DNA of 64,000 nucleotides, taken from the NCBI RefSeq assembly GCF_019797765.1, contig NZ_CP081862.1, positions 1 to 64,000 of the forward strand. The letters run 5' to 3'. The notes under the pieces are model-generated. The model was not told where the DNA came from, did no database searches, and worked only from the letters and a program-made list of their open reading frames with translations. The position numbers and the translations under genes were made by a program. This document shows positions 48,221 through 55,997 of this stretch, one piece after another; the stretch's first letter is position 1; every line of letters begins with the position of its first letter. Source of the stretch: Cellulomonas sp. C5510. GTDB taxonomy: Bacteria; Actinomycetota; Actinomycetes; Actinomycetales; Cellulomonadaceae.

Positions 48221-48268
48221 CCCCCAGATCTAGTGTGACAGCGGTGTGGTTCGCACAAGATGTAGTGC
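48221..48268. promoter_or_regulatory. Tandem NrdR boxes upstream of nrdD
   Basis: Box 1 (48221-48236) has core CCAGATCTAG and box 2 (48253-48268) has core CAAGATGTAG. The NrdR consensus core is CwAtATaTwG; box 2 fits fully in the constrained positions and box 1 has one mismatch. The 16-bp gap puts their centres 32 bp apart, three helical turns, as seen at known NrdR promoters. Confidence 0.72.
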
Positions 48269-48298
48269 GGCGGAGGGGTCCGGAGGGGAGTGGCGACG

Positions 48299-50533
48299 AT
48301 GACGACGATCGAGCTGGACGGGGCCGGGCGGCCGGTGGAGCTCACCCTCCAGGAAGCCGCTCTCACCGTCCGGAAGCGGGACGGCCGAGCCCTCCCGTTC
48401 GACCCCTCCCGCATCCGCGCCGCCGTCGCGAAGGCGTTCGTCGAGGTGCACGGCGAGCTCGGCGCGCTGCACGAGCTGGTGCTCGACGACATCACGGAGC
48501 AGGTCGTCGGGGAGCTCACCTCCCGGTTCGACGGCGAGGTGAAGATCTACGAGATCCAGAACGTCGTCGAGCACACCCTGCTGGAGTCCCACCAGTACGA
48601 CGTCGCCCGGGTCTACATCGACTACCGGGTGCAGCGGGACCTGGCGCGCTCCCGGGCGCTCGACGTCAACCACTCCATCGGCCAGCTCGTCGGCAAGGAC
48701 TCCACGGTCGTCCACGAGAACGCCAACAAGGACGCCGACGTCTTCAACACGCAGCGCGACCTCACCGCCGGTGCCGTCGGCAAGGCCATCGGCCTGCGGA
48801 TGCTCCCGCCGCACGTCGCGAACGCGCACGCCAAGGGCGACATCCACTACCACGACCTCGACTACCACCCGTACGCCCCGATGACGAACTGCTGCCTCAT
48901 CGACTTCCGGACGATGCTGTCCCAGGGCTTCCGGATCGGGAACGCGCAGGTCGACCCGCCGCGCTCCATCCAGACGGCGACCGCGCAGATCTCCCAGATC
49001 ATCGCCAACGTGTCGTCCAGCCAGTACGGCGGCTGCTCCGTGAACCGCATCGACGAGCTGCTGGCCCCGTACGCCGAGCGGAACTTCGCGAAGCACATGG
49101 CCGACGCGGAGCAGTGGGTCTCCGAGCCCGAGCGGCGCCGCGCCTACGCGGAGGAGAAGACCCGCAAGGACATCTACGACGCGATGCAGAGCCTCGAGTA
49201 CGAGATCAACACCCTCTTCACGTCCAACGGGCAGACGCCGTTCACGTCCGTCGGCTTCGGGCTCGGCACCGGCTGGTTCGAGCGGGAGATCCAGCGCGCC
49301 ATCCTGCAGATCCGCATCCTCGGGCTCGGCAAGGAGCGGCGCACGGCGATCTTCCCCAAGCTCATCTTCACGCTGCGCCGCGGGACCAACCTCACCGCCG
49401 AGGACCCGAACTACGACATCAAGCAGCTCGCCGTGGAGTGCGCCACCAAGCGCATGTACCCCGACGTCCTCAGCTACGACAAGATCGTCGAGATCACCGG
49501 CTCGTTCAAGGTCCCGATGGGCTGCCGGTCGTTCCTGCAGGGCTGGAGCGACGAGGACGGGAACGACGTCGTCGAGGGCCGGATGAACCTCGGTGTCGTC
49601 ACGCTCAACATCCCCCGCATCGCGCTCGAGACCCGCGGCGACCAGGACGCGTTCTGGGCACTGCTCGAGGAGCGGCTCGAGATCGTCCACGACGCGATGC
49701 TGTACCGCGTCGAGCGCTGCAAGGAGGCCGTGCCGGCCAACGCCCCGATCCTCTACGTGCACGGCGCGTTCGGGCAGCGGCTCGCGCCGGACGACGACGT
49801 GGACGCCCTGTTCCGCGGCGGCCGCGCCACCGTGTCGCTCGGGTACATCGGCCTGTACGAGGCCGCCGCCGCGTTCTACGGCGGCGCGTGGGAGTCCGAC
49901 CCGGAGGCCAAGGAGTTCACGCTCCGGGTGCTGCGGACCCTCAGCACCCGCGCCAAGCAGTGGACCGCCCGCCACGGCTACCAGTTCTCGGTGTACTCCA
50001 CCCCGTCCGAGTCGCTCACCGACCGGTTCTGCCGGCTCGACAAGAAGAAGTTCGGGTCCGTGCCGGACATCACCGACAAGGACTACTACACGAACTCGTT
50101 CCACTACGACGTCCGCAAGGCCCCGACGCCGTTCGAGAAGCTCGACTTCGAGCAGGACTACCCGCAGTACGCGTCCGGCGGGTTCATCCACTACTGCGAG
50201 TACCCGGTGCTGCAGCAGAACCCGAAGGCGCTCGAGGCCGTGTGGGACTACGCGTACGACCGGGTCGGGTACCTCGGCACCAACACCCCGATCGACCGGT
50301 GCCTGGAGTGCGGGTTCTCCGGCGACTTCACGCCCACCGAGCGCGGGTTCGCCTGCCCCGGCTGCGGCAACGCCGACCCCCGCACGTGCGACGTCGTGAA
50401 GCGGACCTGCGGCTACCTCGGCAACCCGCAGCAGCGGCCGATGGTGCACGGACGGCACGTGGAGATCTCCTCGCGGGTGAAGCACCTCGAGGGCAGCACG
50501 GGGTCGATGCCGCCCGCCGCCGACGCGGGCTGA
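48299..50533 (+). CDS. nrdD: Anaerobic (class III) ribonucleoside-triphosphate reductase
   Basis: NrdD reduces ribonucleoside triphosphates to deoxynucleotides without oxygen, using a glycyl radical. The 744-residue product has an N-terminal ATP-cone (about 17-110; RKRDGRALPFDPSRIRAA), the catalytic barrel with CCLIDFRTML, a C-terminal zinc site (CLECGFSG and CPGCGNAD), and the glycyl-radical motif RTCGYLG near the end. ATG 48299 is 10 nt from ggagggg; the GTG at 48290 is too close to it. It overlaps nrdG and lies behind NrdR boxes. Confidence 0.95.
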   Translation: MTTIELDGAGRPVELTLQEAALTVRKRDGRALPFDPSRIRAAVAKAFVEVHGELGALHELVLDDITEQVVGELTSRFDGEVKIYEIQNVVEHTLLESHQYDVARVYIDYRVQRDLARSRALDVNHSIGQLVGKDSTVVHENANKDADVFNTQRDLTAGAVGKAIGLRMLPPHVANAHAKGDIHYHDLDYHPYAPMTNCCLIDFRTMLSQGFRIGNAQVDPPRSIQTATAQISQIIANVSSSQYGGCSVNRIDELLAPYAERNFAKHMADAEQWVSEPERRRAYAEEKTRKDIYDAMQSLEYEINTLFTSNGQTPFTSVGFGLGTGWFEREIQRAILQIRILGLGKERRTAIFPKLIFTLRRGTNLTAEDPNYDIKQLAVECATKRMYPDVLSYDKIVEITGSFKVPMGCRSFLQGWSDEDGNDVVEGRMNLGVVTLNIPRIALETRGDQDAFWALLEERLEIVHDAMLYRVERCKEAVPANAPILYVHGAFGQRLAPDDDVDALFRGGRATVSLGYIGLYEAAAAFYGGAWESDPEAKEFTLRVLRTLSTRAKQWTARHGYQFSVYSTPSESLTDRFCRLDKKKFGSVPDITDKDYYTNSFHYDVRKAPTPFEKLDFEQDYPQYASGGFIHYCEYPVLQQNPKALEAVWDYAYDRVGYLGTNTPIDRCLECGFSGDFTPTERGFACPGCGNADPRTCDVVKRTCGYLGNPQQRPMVHGRHVEISSRVKHLEGSTGSMPPAADAG

Positions 50534-51150
50534 TGGCGCGGGACCCGCGCCCCGGGCAGTGGCGTGCGGGGGCGCTCAGCCAGGACCACGTCGCGGACTA
50601 CAAGCCGTTCGTCATGGTCGACGGCGAGGGCGTGCGGTGCAGCCTGTACGTCTCCGGGTGCCCGTTCGCCTGCGCCGGCTGCTTCAACGAGGCCGCCTGG
50701 TCGTTCCGGTACGGCACGCCGTTCGACGACGCGCTCGCCGACCGCATCGCCGCCGACCTCGCGCACGAGGCCGTCCAGGGGCTGTCGCTGCTCGGCGGGG
50801 AGCCGTTCCTCAACACCCGCGTGTGCCTGGCCGTCGTGCGCCGCCTGCGCGCCGAGCACGGCCGGTCCAAGGACGTGTGGTGCTGGACGGGCTACACCTT
50901 CGAGGAGCTGCTGGCGGAGTCGGCAGCGGGCCAGGACGACAAGCGGGACCTGCTCGCCGAGCTCGACGTGCTGGTGGACGGCCGGTTCGAGCTCGCGCAG
51001 CGGGACCTCACCCTGGCGTTCCGCGGCTCGGCGAACCAGCGCGTGCTCGACGTGCCGGCGTCCCTCGCCGCCGGCCGCGCCGTCCTGTGGCGCGGCGCCC
51101 TCCCCCGCGCCGCCGGGTCCGAGCAGCTCGACCGCCGCCCCCTGATCTGA
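50533..51150 (+). CDS. nrdG: Anaerobic ribonucleotide reductase activase
   Basis: NrdG is a radical-SAM enzyme that installs the glycyl radical in NrdD. The 205-residue product has the [4Fe-4S] motif CxxxCxxC (Cys43, Cys47, Cys50 in CPFACAGC), the SAM-binding GGEP in LLGGEPFL, and WCWTGYTFEEL typical of NrdG. Its ATG overlaps the nrdD stop (TGATG). The last ~25 residues are variable. Confidence 0.95.
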   Translation: MARDPRPGQWRAGALSQDHVADYKPFVMVDGEGVRCSLYVSGCPFACAGCFNEAAWSFRYGTPFDDALADRIAADLAHEAVQGLSLLGGEPFLNTRVCLAVVRRLRAEHGRSKDVWCWTGYTFEELLAESAAGQDDKRDLLAELDVLVDGRFELAQRDLTLAFRGSANQRVLDVPASLAAGRAVLWRGALPRAAGSEQLDRRPLI

Positions 51151-51155
51151 CCACC

Positions 51156-51194
51156 CCCCGCCCCACCCCTCCCCGCCCCACCCCTCCCCGCCCC
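51156..51194. repeat. 15-nt C-rich tandem repeat after nrdG
   Basis: The unit CCCCGCCCCACCCCT occurs at 51156-51170 and 51171-51185, with a partial third copy to 51194, starting 5 nt after the nrdG stop. The complementary strand has runs of four G that could form a quadruplex. Confidence 0.8.
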
Positions 51195-51224
51195 CTCGCG
51201 CGCGCCCCCGGCCCCGCGATCCCG

Positions 51225-51328
51225 TCGGAGGCTCCCACCGTGCTCGGAGGTGTCGGCGTGCTCTCGTGGGGGTCCGCGGACCCCTCCGATCGCGCGTGCG
51301 TACCTCCGATGCCCGTCGGAGTCTCCGA
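51225..51328. promoter_or_regulatory. Array of six TCGGAG hexamers
   Basis: TCGGAG occurs on the + strand at 51225, 51244 and 51316, and its complement CTCCGA at 51284, 51304 and 51323. The last three copies form two overlapping inverted repeats, CTCCGA-N6-TCGGAG and TCGGAG-T-CTCCGA. It lies in the 313-bp gap between nrdG and the DUF1206 gene, which has no coding gene. A regulator-binding array is possible. Confidence 0.45.
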
Positions 51329-51345
51329 ACGGATCGAGGTGGTGA

Positions 51346-51380
51346 CCGGTGACCGGTGGCCGGTGGCCGGTGGCCGGTGA
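51346..51380. repeat. 7-nt tandem repeat CCGGTGR
   Basis: Five consecutive copies of CCGGTGA/CCGGTGG fill 51346-51380, upstream of the DUF1206 gene. It is a short simple-sequence tract with no evident coding role. Confidence 0.8.
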
Positions 51381-51463
51381 CTGGTGCCCCGGGTGCGGTG
51401 CGTGCGGTGCGGGGTGGATGCGGTGCGGGTGCGGGGGTGGGGGTTCGGTGCGACGCTCGGCGG

Positions 51464-52237
51464 GTGACCGGGAACGTGCAGTCCGCCGTCTCGCGCGCCG
51501 GCGACCACCCTGCCCTCGAGGCGGGCGCCCGCCTCGGGTACGCCGCCGCCGGCGTGCTCCACCTGCTGCTCGCGTGGGTGACCGTGCAGCTCGCGTGGAC
51601 GTCCGGCAGCGAGCAGGCCGACCAGCAGGGCGCCCTCGCGCAGCTCGCGGGGAACGGCGTCGGCACGGCGCTGCTCTGGGTGCTGCTCGTGGGGTTCGTG
51701 CTGCTGGCGCTGTGGCAGGCCACGGAGGCGATCGCGTGGGGCGAGGTCTCCGACCGGGCCAAGGCTGCCGCGAAGGCCGTGACGTACGGGGTGCTCGCGG
51801 CCTCGACCGTGTCGGTGCTCACCGGCGGTGGGTCGGGCGGCGGGTCGCAGGGCGCGACGGCCGGGCTGCTCGGCAGCGGTGCGGGCCGGGTGCTCGTCGG
51901 CGCCGTGGGCCTCGGGGTGGTCGGCGTCGCCGGCTACCACGTGGTCAAGGGCTGGCGCGAGAGGTTCCTCCGGGACCTGGCCGGGAGCCCGGCGCCGTGG
52001 GTCGTGCGGGCCGGTCGCGCCGGCTACGTCGGCAAGGGCGCCGCGCTCGCGGTCGTCGGGGTGCTGCTGGTGGTCGCCGCGGTGCAGGCCGACCCGGAGA
52101 AGGCGCAGGGCCTCGACGCCGCGCTGCACGCGCTCGCGAGCCTGCCGTTCGGTGCGGTGCTGCTGACGCTGGCCGCGATCGGGTTCGCCGCGTACGGGGT
52201 GTACGCGTTCGGACGCGCCCGGTACGCGCGCGTCTGA
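51464..52237 (+). CDS. DUF1206 membrane protein
   Basis: DUF1206 proteins are multipass membrane proteins of unknown function. The 257-residue product shows three internal repeats of about 75 residues, each with two helices and a small-residue-rich start: LGYAAAGVLHLLLAWV, VTYGVLAASTVSVL and AGYVGKGAALAVVGVLL. This gives about six membrane helices. GTG 51464 gives MTGNVQSAVSRAG; the frame is open further upstream, but that part is low-complexity repeat. Confidence 0.85.
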   Translation: MTGNVQSAVSRAGDHPALEAGARLGYAAAGVLHLLLAWVTVQLAWTSGSEQADQQGALAQLAGNGVGTALLWVLLVGFVLLALWQATEAIAWGEVSDRAKAAAKAVTYGVLAASTVSVLTGGGSGGGSQGATAGLLGSGAGRVLVGAVGLGVVGVAGYHVVKGWRERFLRDLAGSPAPWVVRAGRAGYVGKGAALAVVGVLLVVAAVQADPEKAQGLDAALHALASLPFGAVLLTLAAIGFAAYGVYAFGRARYARV

Positions 52238-52334
52238 CCCGGCGCCCGCGCGGGCCCGGGGCCGCCGGAGGACCGCGGCCCGCGTGGACCCGAGGTCGAG
52301 GTGGGCGGGGCTCCGGGCGATCGCCGGGGCCGCG

Positions 52335-52943
52335 TCAGCCGGCGGACGCCTTGCCTGCCCCGCCGCCCGAGCCCGTCGCCGGGCCGCCGTCCCGCACCCG
52401 GTGGTGCAGGTGCACGACCCCGCCCGCGAACCGCCGCACGTCCACCAGCTCGAGGTCCAGCCGGACGTCGTCCGGCAGCGCCCGGGTCCCGCCCCCGACG
52501 AGCACCGGCGTCACGAACAGGTGCAGCTCGCCCACGAGGCCCGCGCGCAGCGCCTGGCCGGTGAGGTCGGACCCGCCGATCAGCACGTCGTGCGGGGACG
52601 ACCGCAGCAGCCGCCGGACGGCCTCGGCGTCGAAGTCCCGCTCGATCTGCGTGCGGGCGCTGCGCGGCTCGGTGAGGGTCCGGGAGTAGACGACCTTGTG
52701 CGCGGCGCGCCACAGCTCCGCGAACTCCTGCACGGCCGGGGGTTCGTCGGCGGTCGCCATGTCCTCCCAGGCGGTCATCACGTCGTAGACGCGCCGCCCG
52801 TACAGCAGCGTCCCGACGCCGTGGTGCAGGGCGTTGACCGCCAGGTGCACCTCCTCGTCGGGGGCGCTCCAGTCGAACCGGCCGTCCCGGTCGGCGACGT
52901 AGCCGTCCAGCGACGTGATCGCTGCGTGCACGAGCGTGGCCAC
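52335..52943 (-). CDS. Dihydrofolate reductase / RibD C-terminal family protein
   Basis: The 202-residue protein belongs to the DHFR-like RibD_C superfamily of NADPH-dependent reductases. It shows MATLVHAAITSLDGYVAD, LLYGRRVYDVM and DVLIGGSDLTGQALRAGLV followed by LFVTPVLVGGGTRAL. Stand-alone actinobacterial members are rarely characterised and are probably general reductases. A Gly/Ala-rich C-terminal tail is extra. A GC hairpin lies between it and the convergent DUF1206 gene (52249-52256 with 52277-52284). Confidence 0.88.
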   Translation of the reverse strand: MATLVHAAITSLDGYVADRDGRFDWSAPDEEVHLAVNALHHGVGTLLYGRRVYDVMTAWEDMATADEPPAVQEFAELWRAAHKVVYSRTLTEPRSARTQIERDFDAEAVRRLLRSSPHDVLIGGSDLTGQALRAGLVGELHLFVTPVLVGGGTRALPDDVRLDLELVDVRRFAGGVVHLHHRVRDGGPATGSGGGAGKASAG

Positions 52944-53037
52944 GCCGACCTCCCCCGGGGTGGGTCCCGCGCCGTCGCGGGTCGGGGCACCAGGAGAGCA
53001 CAGCCGGGTGCCGCCCGTCGCCCCCTAGAGTCGGGTC

Positions 53038-53985
53038 ATGCGTCCCGACACCGGTGTCCTGCTGCCCCGTGACCTGCCCGTCGACCGGCTGCTGCCGTAC
53101 GCACGCCGGGCGGACGAGCTGGGGTTCTCGGAGCTGTGGGTGGTGGAGGACCTGGGCTTCCGCGGGGGCATCGCCCAGGCCGCGGCGGTGCTCGCGTCGA
53201 CGGAGCGGATCCGGGTGTGCGTCGGCATCCTGCCGGCCGGTGCGCGCAACGTGGCGTTCGCCGCGATGGAGGCTGCGACCGTCGCGGAGCTGTTCCCCGG
53301 CCGGCTGCAGCTGGGCGTCGGGCACGGGATGCCGGGGTGGATGCGTCAGGCGGGCGCGTGGCCGGCGAGCCCGCTGACCGCCTTCGAGGAGCACGTGACG
53401 GCGCTGCGGGCGCTGCTGCGCGGGGAGACGGTCACGACGGAGGGCAGGTTCGTGCGCCTGGACGGGGTGCGCCTGGAGTCCCCGCCGGCGGTGGTCCCGC
53501 CCGTCCTGGCGGGCGTCCGGGGGCCGCGGTCCCTCGCCGCCGCAGGGCGCTGCGCGGACGGGACGGTGCTCGCGGAGCCGGCGGGCCCCGAGTACGTGCG
53601 GGCGGCGCGGGCGCAGATCGGCGCGGGGCCGGGGCACCGGGTCGCGGTGTACGACGTCGCGGCCGTGGACGCCGACCCCGCGGCGGCCCGGGCGGCGGTG
53701 CGCCCGGCGCTCGCGTGGATCGGGGACCCCGACTGGGACGTGCACGTCGCACCCCTGCCGTTCGCGGACGAGCTGCGGGCCCTGCGCGCCGGCACGGACG
53801 ACCGCGCCGCGTTCGCCGCCGCCCTGCCCGACGCGTGGGTCGACCGGCTGGCCGTGTGCGGGACGCCCGAGCAGGCGCGTGCCCGCATCGACGAGATCGG
53901 CGCGGCCGGGGCGGACGCGGTGGTCCTGGCCCCGGCCGGCGCCGACCCGCTCGCGGCCCTCGACGCGCTGGCGACGGTGCTCTGA
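53038..53985 (+). CDS. LLM-class flavin-dependent oxidoreductase
   Basis: This luciferase-like monooxygenase uses FMN or possibly F420. The 315-residue TIM barrel has LPYARRADELGFSELWVVED, LGVGHGMPGWM and VPPVLAGVRGPRSLAAAGRCADG. The substrate is unknown. An F420-reductase-like gene occurs 5 kb away, but that does not prove F420 use. Its stop lies inside the first unit of a 14-nt tandem repeat. Confidence 0.88.
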   Translation: MRPDTGVLLPRDLPVDRLLPYARRADELGFSELWVVEDLGFRGGIAQAAAVLASTERIRVCVGILPAGARNVAFAAMEAATVAELFPGRLQLGVGHGMPGWMRQAGAWPASPLTAFEEHVTALRALLRGETVTTEGRFVRLDGVRLESPPAVVPPVLAGVRGPRSLAAAGRCADGTVLAEPAGPEYVRAARAQIGAGPGHRVAVYDVAAVDADPAAARAAVRPALAWIGDPDWDVHVAPLPFADELRALRAGTDDRAAFAAALPDAWVDRLAVCGTPEQARARIDEIGAAGADAVVLAPAGADPLAALDALATVL

Positions 53986-54050
53986 CGACACCGGCCTGAC
54001 GACGCCGGCCTGACGACGCCGGCCTGACGACGCCGGCCCGACGGCGCCTG
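53981..54050. repeat. 14-nt tandem repeat between convergent genes
   Basis: The unit CCTGACGACGCCGG occurs exactly three times (53995-54036), flanked by one imperfect copy on each side, and fills the space between the stops of the convergent genes at 53985 and 54051. Each unit carries TGA. Since 14 is not a multiple of 3, the stops fall in all three + frames. Confidence 0.85.
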
Positions 54051-54539
54051 TCAGCCCTGCGCGACGGACGCGACGAACCGGGCGCTGCGCTCCTGCAGCC
54101 CGGCGACCCGGCGGGCCACCACGGCGGCGGCGTCGTCCCCGGCCTCGACGATCGTCGGGCGGCGGCGGGCGTTCTGCGAGCACGCGAAGTCCGCGCAGAT
54201 CAGCGTGCCGAGGGTGTTGCCGTTGCGCCCGGCGGAGCCGGCACGCTTCGCGACGAACAGGCTGACGTCGTTGGTGGCGATGACGTCCTCGCACCAGGCG
54301 CACACCGCGTTGCGGGTGGTCGCGCCGTCCGCCGCCCGCAGCACGATGCCGACGGGCCGGTCGTCCAGCCAGGTCACGACGTAGGCGCGGCGGGGGTTCT
54401 TCGGGTCGTTCCACCCGAGGTAGTCCAGGCGCTCCCAGCCGAGGGCGGCGAGGCCGGCCGGCATCGTGGCCTGGGCGGCCTCGCGGCGGGAGCAGTTGAC
54501 GAAGGACGCGTGGATCTGGGCATCGGTGACGGGACGCAT
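54051..54539 (-). CDS. FBP-domain (treble-clef zinc) protein
   Basis: The 162-residue product matches the FBP C-terminal treble-clef zinc-finger family: an N-terminal helical region (FVNCSRREAAQATMP), a beta-rich middle (LGWNDPKNPRRAYVV), and zinc ligands CAWCEDV and CADFACSQNARRR. The family resembles the C-terminal domain of EF-G-binding/fibronectin-binding proteins and may act on ribosomes. That role is inferred from family knowledge. ATG 54539 gives the usual MRPVTDAQI start. Confidence 0.85.
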   Translation of the reverse strand: MRPVTDAQIHASFVNCSRREAAQATMPAGLAALGWERLDYLGWNDPKNPRRAYVVTWLDDRPVGIVLRAADGATTRNAVCAWCEDVIATNDVSLFVAKRAGSAGRNGNTLGTLICADFACSQNARRRPTIVEAGDDAAAVVARRVAGLQERSARFVASVAQG

Positions 54540-54992
54540 GACGGACTCGCTCTCACGGGAGTGGGGCGCGCCGGCGCGCACGACGGCGGCGCGCGGGCGC
54601 AGGGGAGGGACTCCCGTCACGGGGCGACGACGAGCCGTCCCGACCGCGGCGCTCTGGCCGGGTCCGGGGACGGTGGTGCGGCGTGACGGGCTGTGCCCGG
54701 TCACGCAAGGTGGCCGTGTCGGCCGACCCCGCTCCCTGCGGACATCCGCTGCTCTCCCGTGGTGGTGACGGCCACCGGGTCCCCGGGCGGCTCTGGTCGC
54801 CCGCCATCTTGCACCTCCGGGCGGGGGCGCGTCACGTCGATTCCGCCGTGCGCCGCGTCACTGGGCGCGGCCCGGGTGCGTCCCCCGAGCCACCGCCCGG
54901 CGCCTCGGCCCCGGCAGCACGTCGCGTCGGGTGCGACCATCGACGCCGGGTGCGGCGCGGGTCGCACGGGGGACAGCGCGACAGGAGCGGGT

Positions 54993-55928
54993 GTGGAGCA
55001 CGGGTGGGCGCCGGACGGTCACCGGGCGCGGGTGGCGCGCCGGGCGCAGGGGCCGCGCGGGGCGCGGGGGCTCCGCCGGGTGGCCGGGGCCGTCGCGGTC
55101 GTGCTCGCGCTGGCCGGCTGCGGCAGCGCCGGGGACGACGGCCCGGCTGCGGGAGGTGCCCCGGCACCGGGCGCGAGCAGCGCGGGCTCCCGGGCGGGCC
55201 TGCCTCCCGCGGGCGCCGTCGTCGACTACCAGCTGGGCGGCGGCTACCCGCCGGCGGCCGGCGTCGGCGGCGTGGTGCGGGACGTCACGGACGTGCCCGA
55301 GCCGGGTCTGTGGTCCGGCTGCTACGTCAACGGGTTCCAGACGCAGCCCGCGGAGCGGGACGCCTGGCTCGCCGACCACCCGGACCTCGTGCTGCGCGAC
55401 GCCGCCGGGGACCCGGTCGCCGACCCGGGGTGGCCGGACGAGCTGCTGCTCGACACCCGCACCGCGCAGCAGCGCGCCGCGGTCACGGAGGTCGTCGGGG
55501 AGCAGGTGCGCCGGTGCGCGGAGCGCGGGTTCGTCGCCGTGGAGCTCGACAACCTCGACTCGTGGACGCGCTCGGGCGGCCTGCTGACCGAGGACGCGGC
55601 CGTGGACCTGGCGGCGCGGCTGGTCGTGGTGGCGCACGACGCGGGTCTCGCGGCGGGCCAGAAGAACACCCCGGACCTCGGGACGCGCGGGCGGGACGAG
55701 GCCGGGTTCGACTTCGCGGTCGCGGAGCAGTGCCTGCAGTACGACGAGTGCGCCGCGTACACGGACGTCTACGGCGATGCGGTGATCGACGTCGAGTACG
55801 CGGGCTCGGACCCGGCGGCGGACTGGGACGGGGCGTGCGCCGACCCGCGGCGCCCGGTGAGCACGGTCCTGCGCGACGTCGACCTGCGCACCCCGGACGA
55901 CGACGGCTACGTGTTCGCGACCTGCTGA
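54993..55928 (+). CDS. GH114 endo-alpha-1,4-polygalactosaminidase-like lipoprotein
   Basis: GH114 enzymes cleave alpha-1,4-linked galactosamine polymers. The 311-residue product has an Arg-rich N terminus, a lipobox ending LALAGC at about residue 39, and a TIM-barrel domain with VVDYQLGGGYPP, ELLLDTRTAQQR, GFVAVELDNLDSW and LAAGQKNTPDL. FAVAEQCLQYDEC holds the likely catalytic Glu and Asp-containing strands. GTG 54993 follows aggagcgg; the frame is open 300 nt upstream, but that part is low in conservation. It is probably a surface enzyme acting on its own or a competitor's exopolysaccharide. Confidence 0.87.
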   Translation: MEHGWAPDGHRARVARRAQGPRGARGLRRVAGAVAVVLALAGCGSAGDDGPAAGGAPAPGASSAGSRAGLPPAGAVVDYQLGGGYPPAAGVGGVVRDVTDVPEPGLWSGCYVNGFQTQPAERDAWLADHPDLVLRDAAGDPVADPGWPDELLLDTRTAQQRAAVTEVVGEQVRRCAERGFVAVELDNLDSWTRSGGLLTEDAAVDLAARLVVVAHDAGLAAGQKNTPDLGTRGRDEAGFDFAVAEQCLQYDECAAYTDVYGDAVIDVEYAGSDPAADWDGACADPRRPVSTVLRDVDLRTPDDDGYVFATC

Positions 55929-55950
55929 CCCCCGGTCCTGCGGACGCAGG

Positions 55951-55985
55951 ACGGCCCCCTGACCCGGTGCGGGTCGGGGGGCCGT
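55951..55985. terminator. Bidirectional terminator
   Basis: A 15-bp stem (55951-55965 with 55971-55985) with one G-U-type pair and a 5-nt loop lies between the convergent GH114 and surface-protein genes. It starts with ACGGCCCCC. Confidence 0.8.
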
Positions 55986-55997
55986 CGTGGTGCGGTG

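Noticed and set aside
51156..51380. CRISPR array in the repeat-rich gap after nrdG
   Set aside because: The repeats are short simple-sequence tandems without unique spacers or cas genes.
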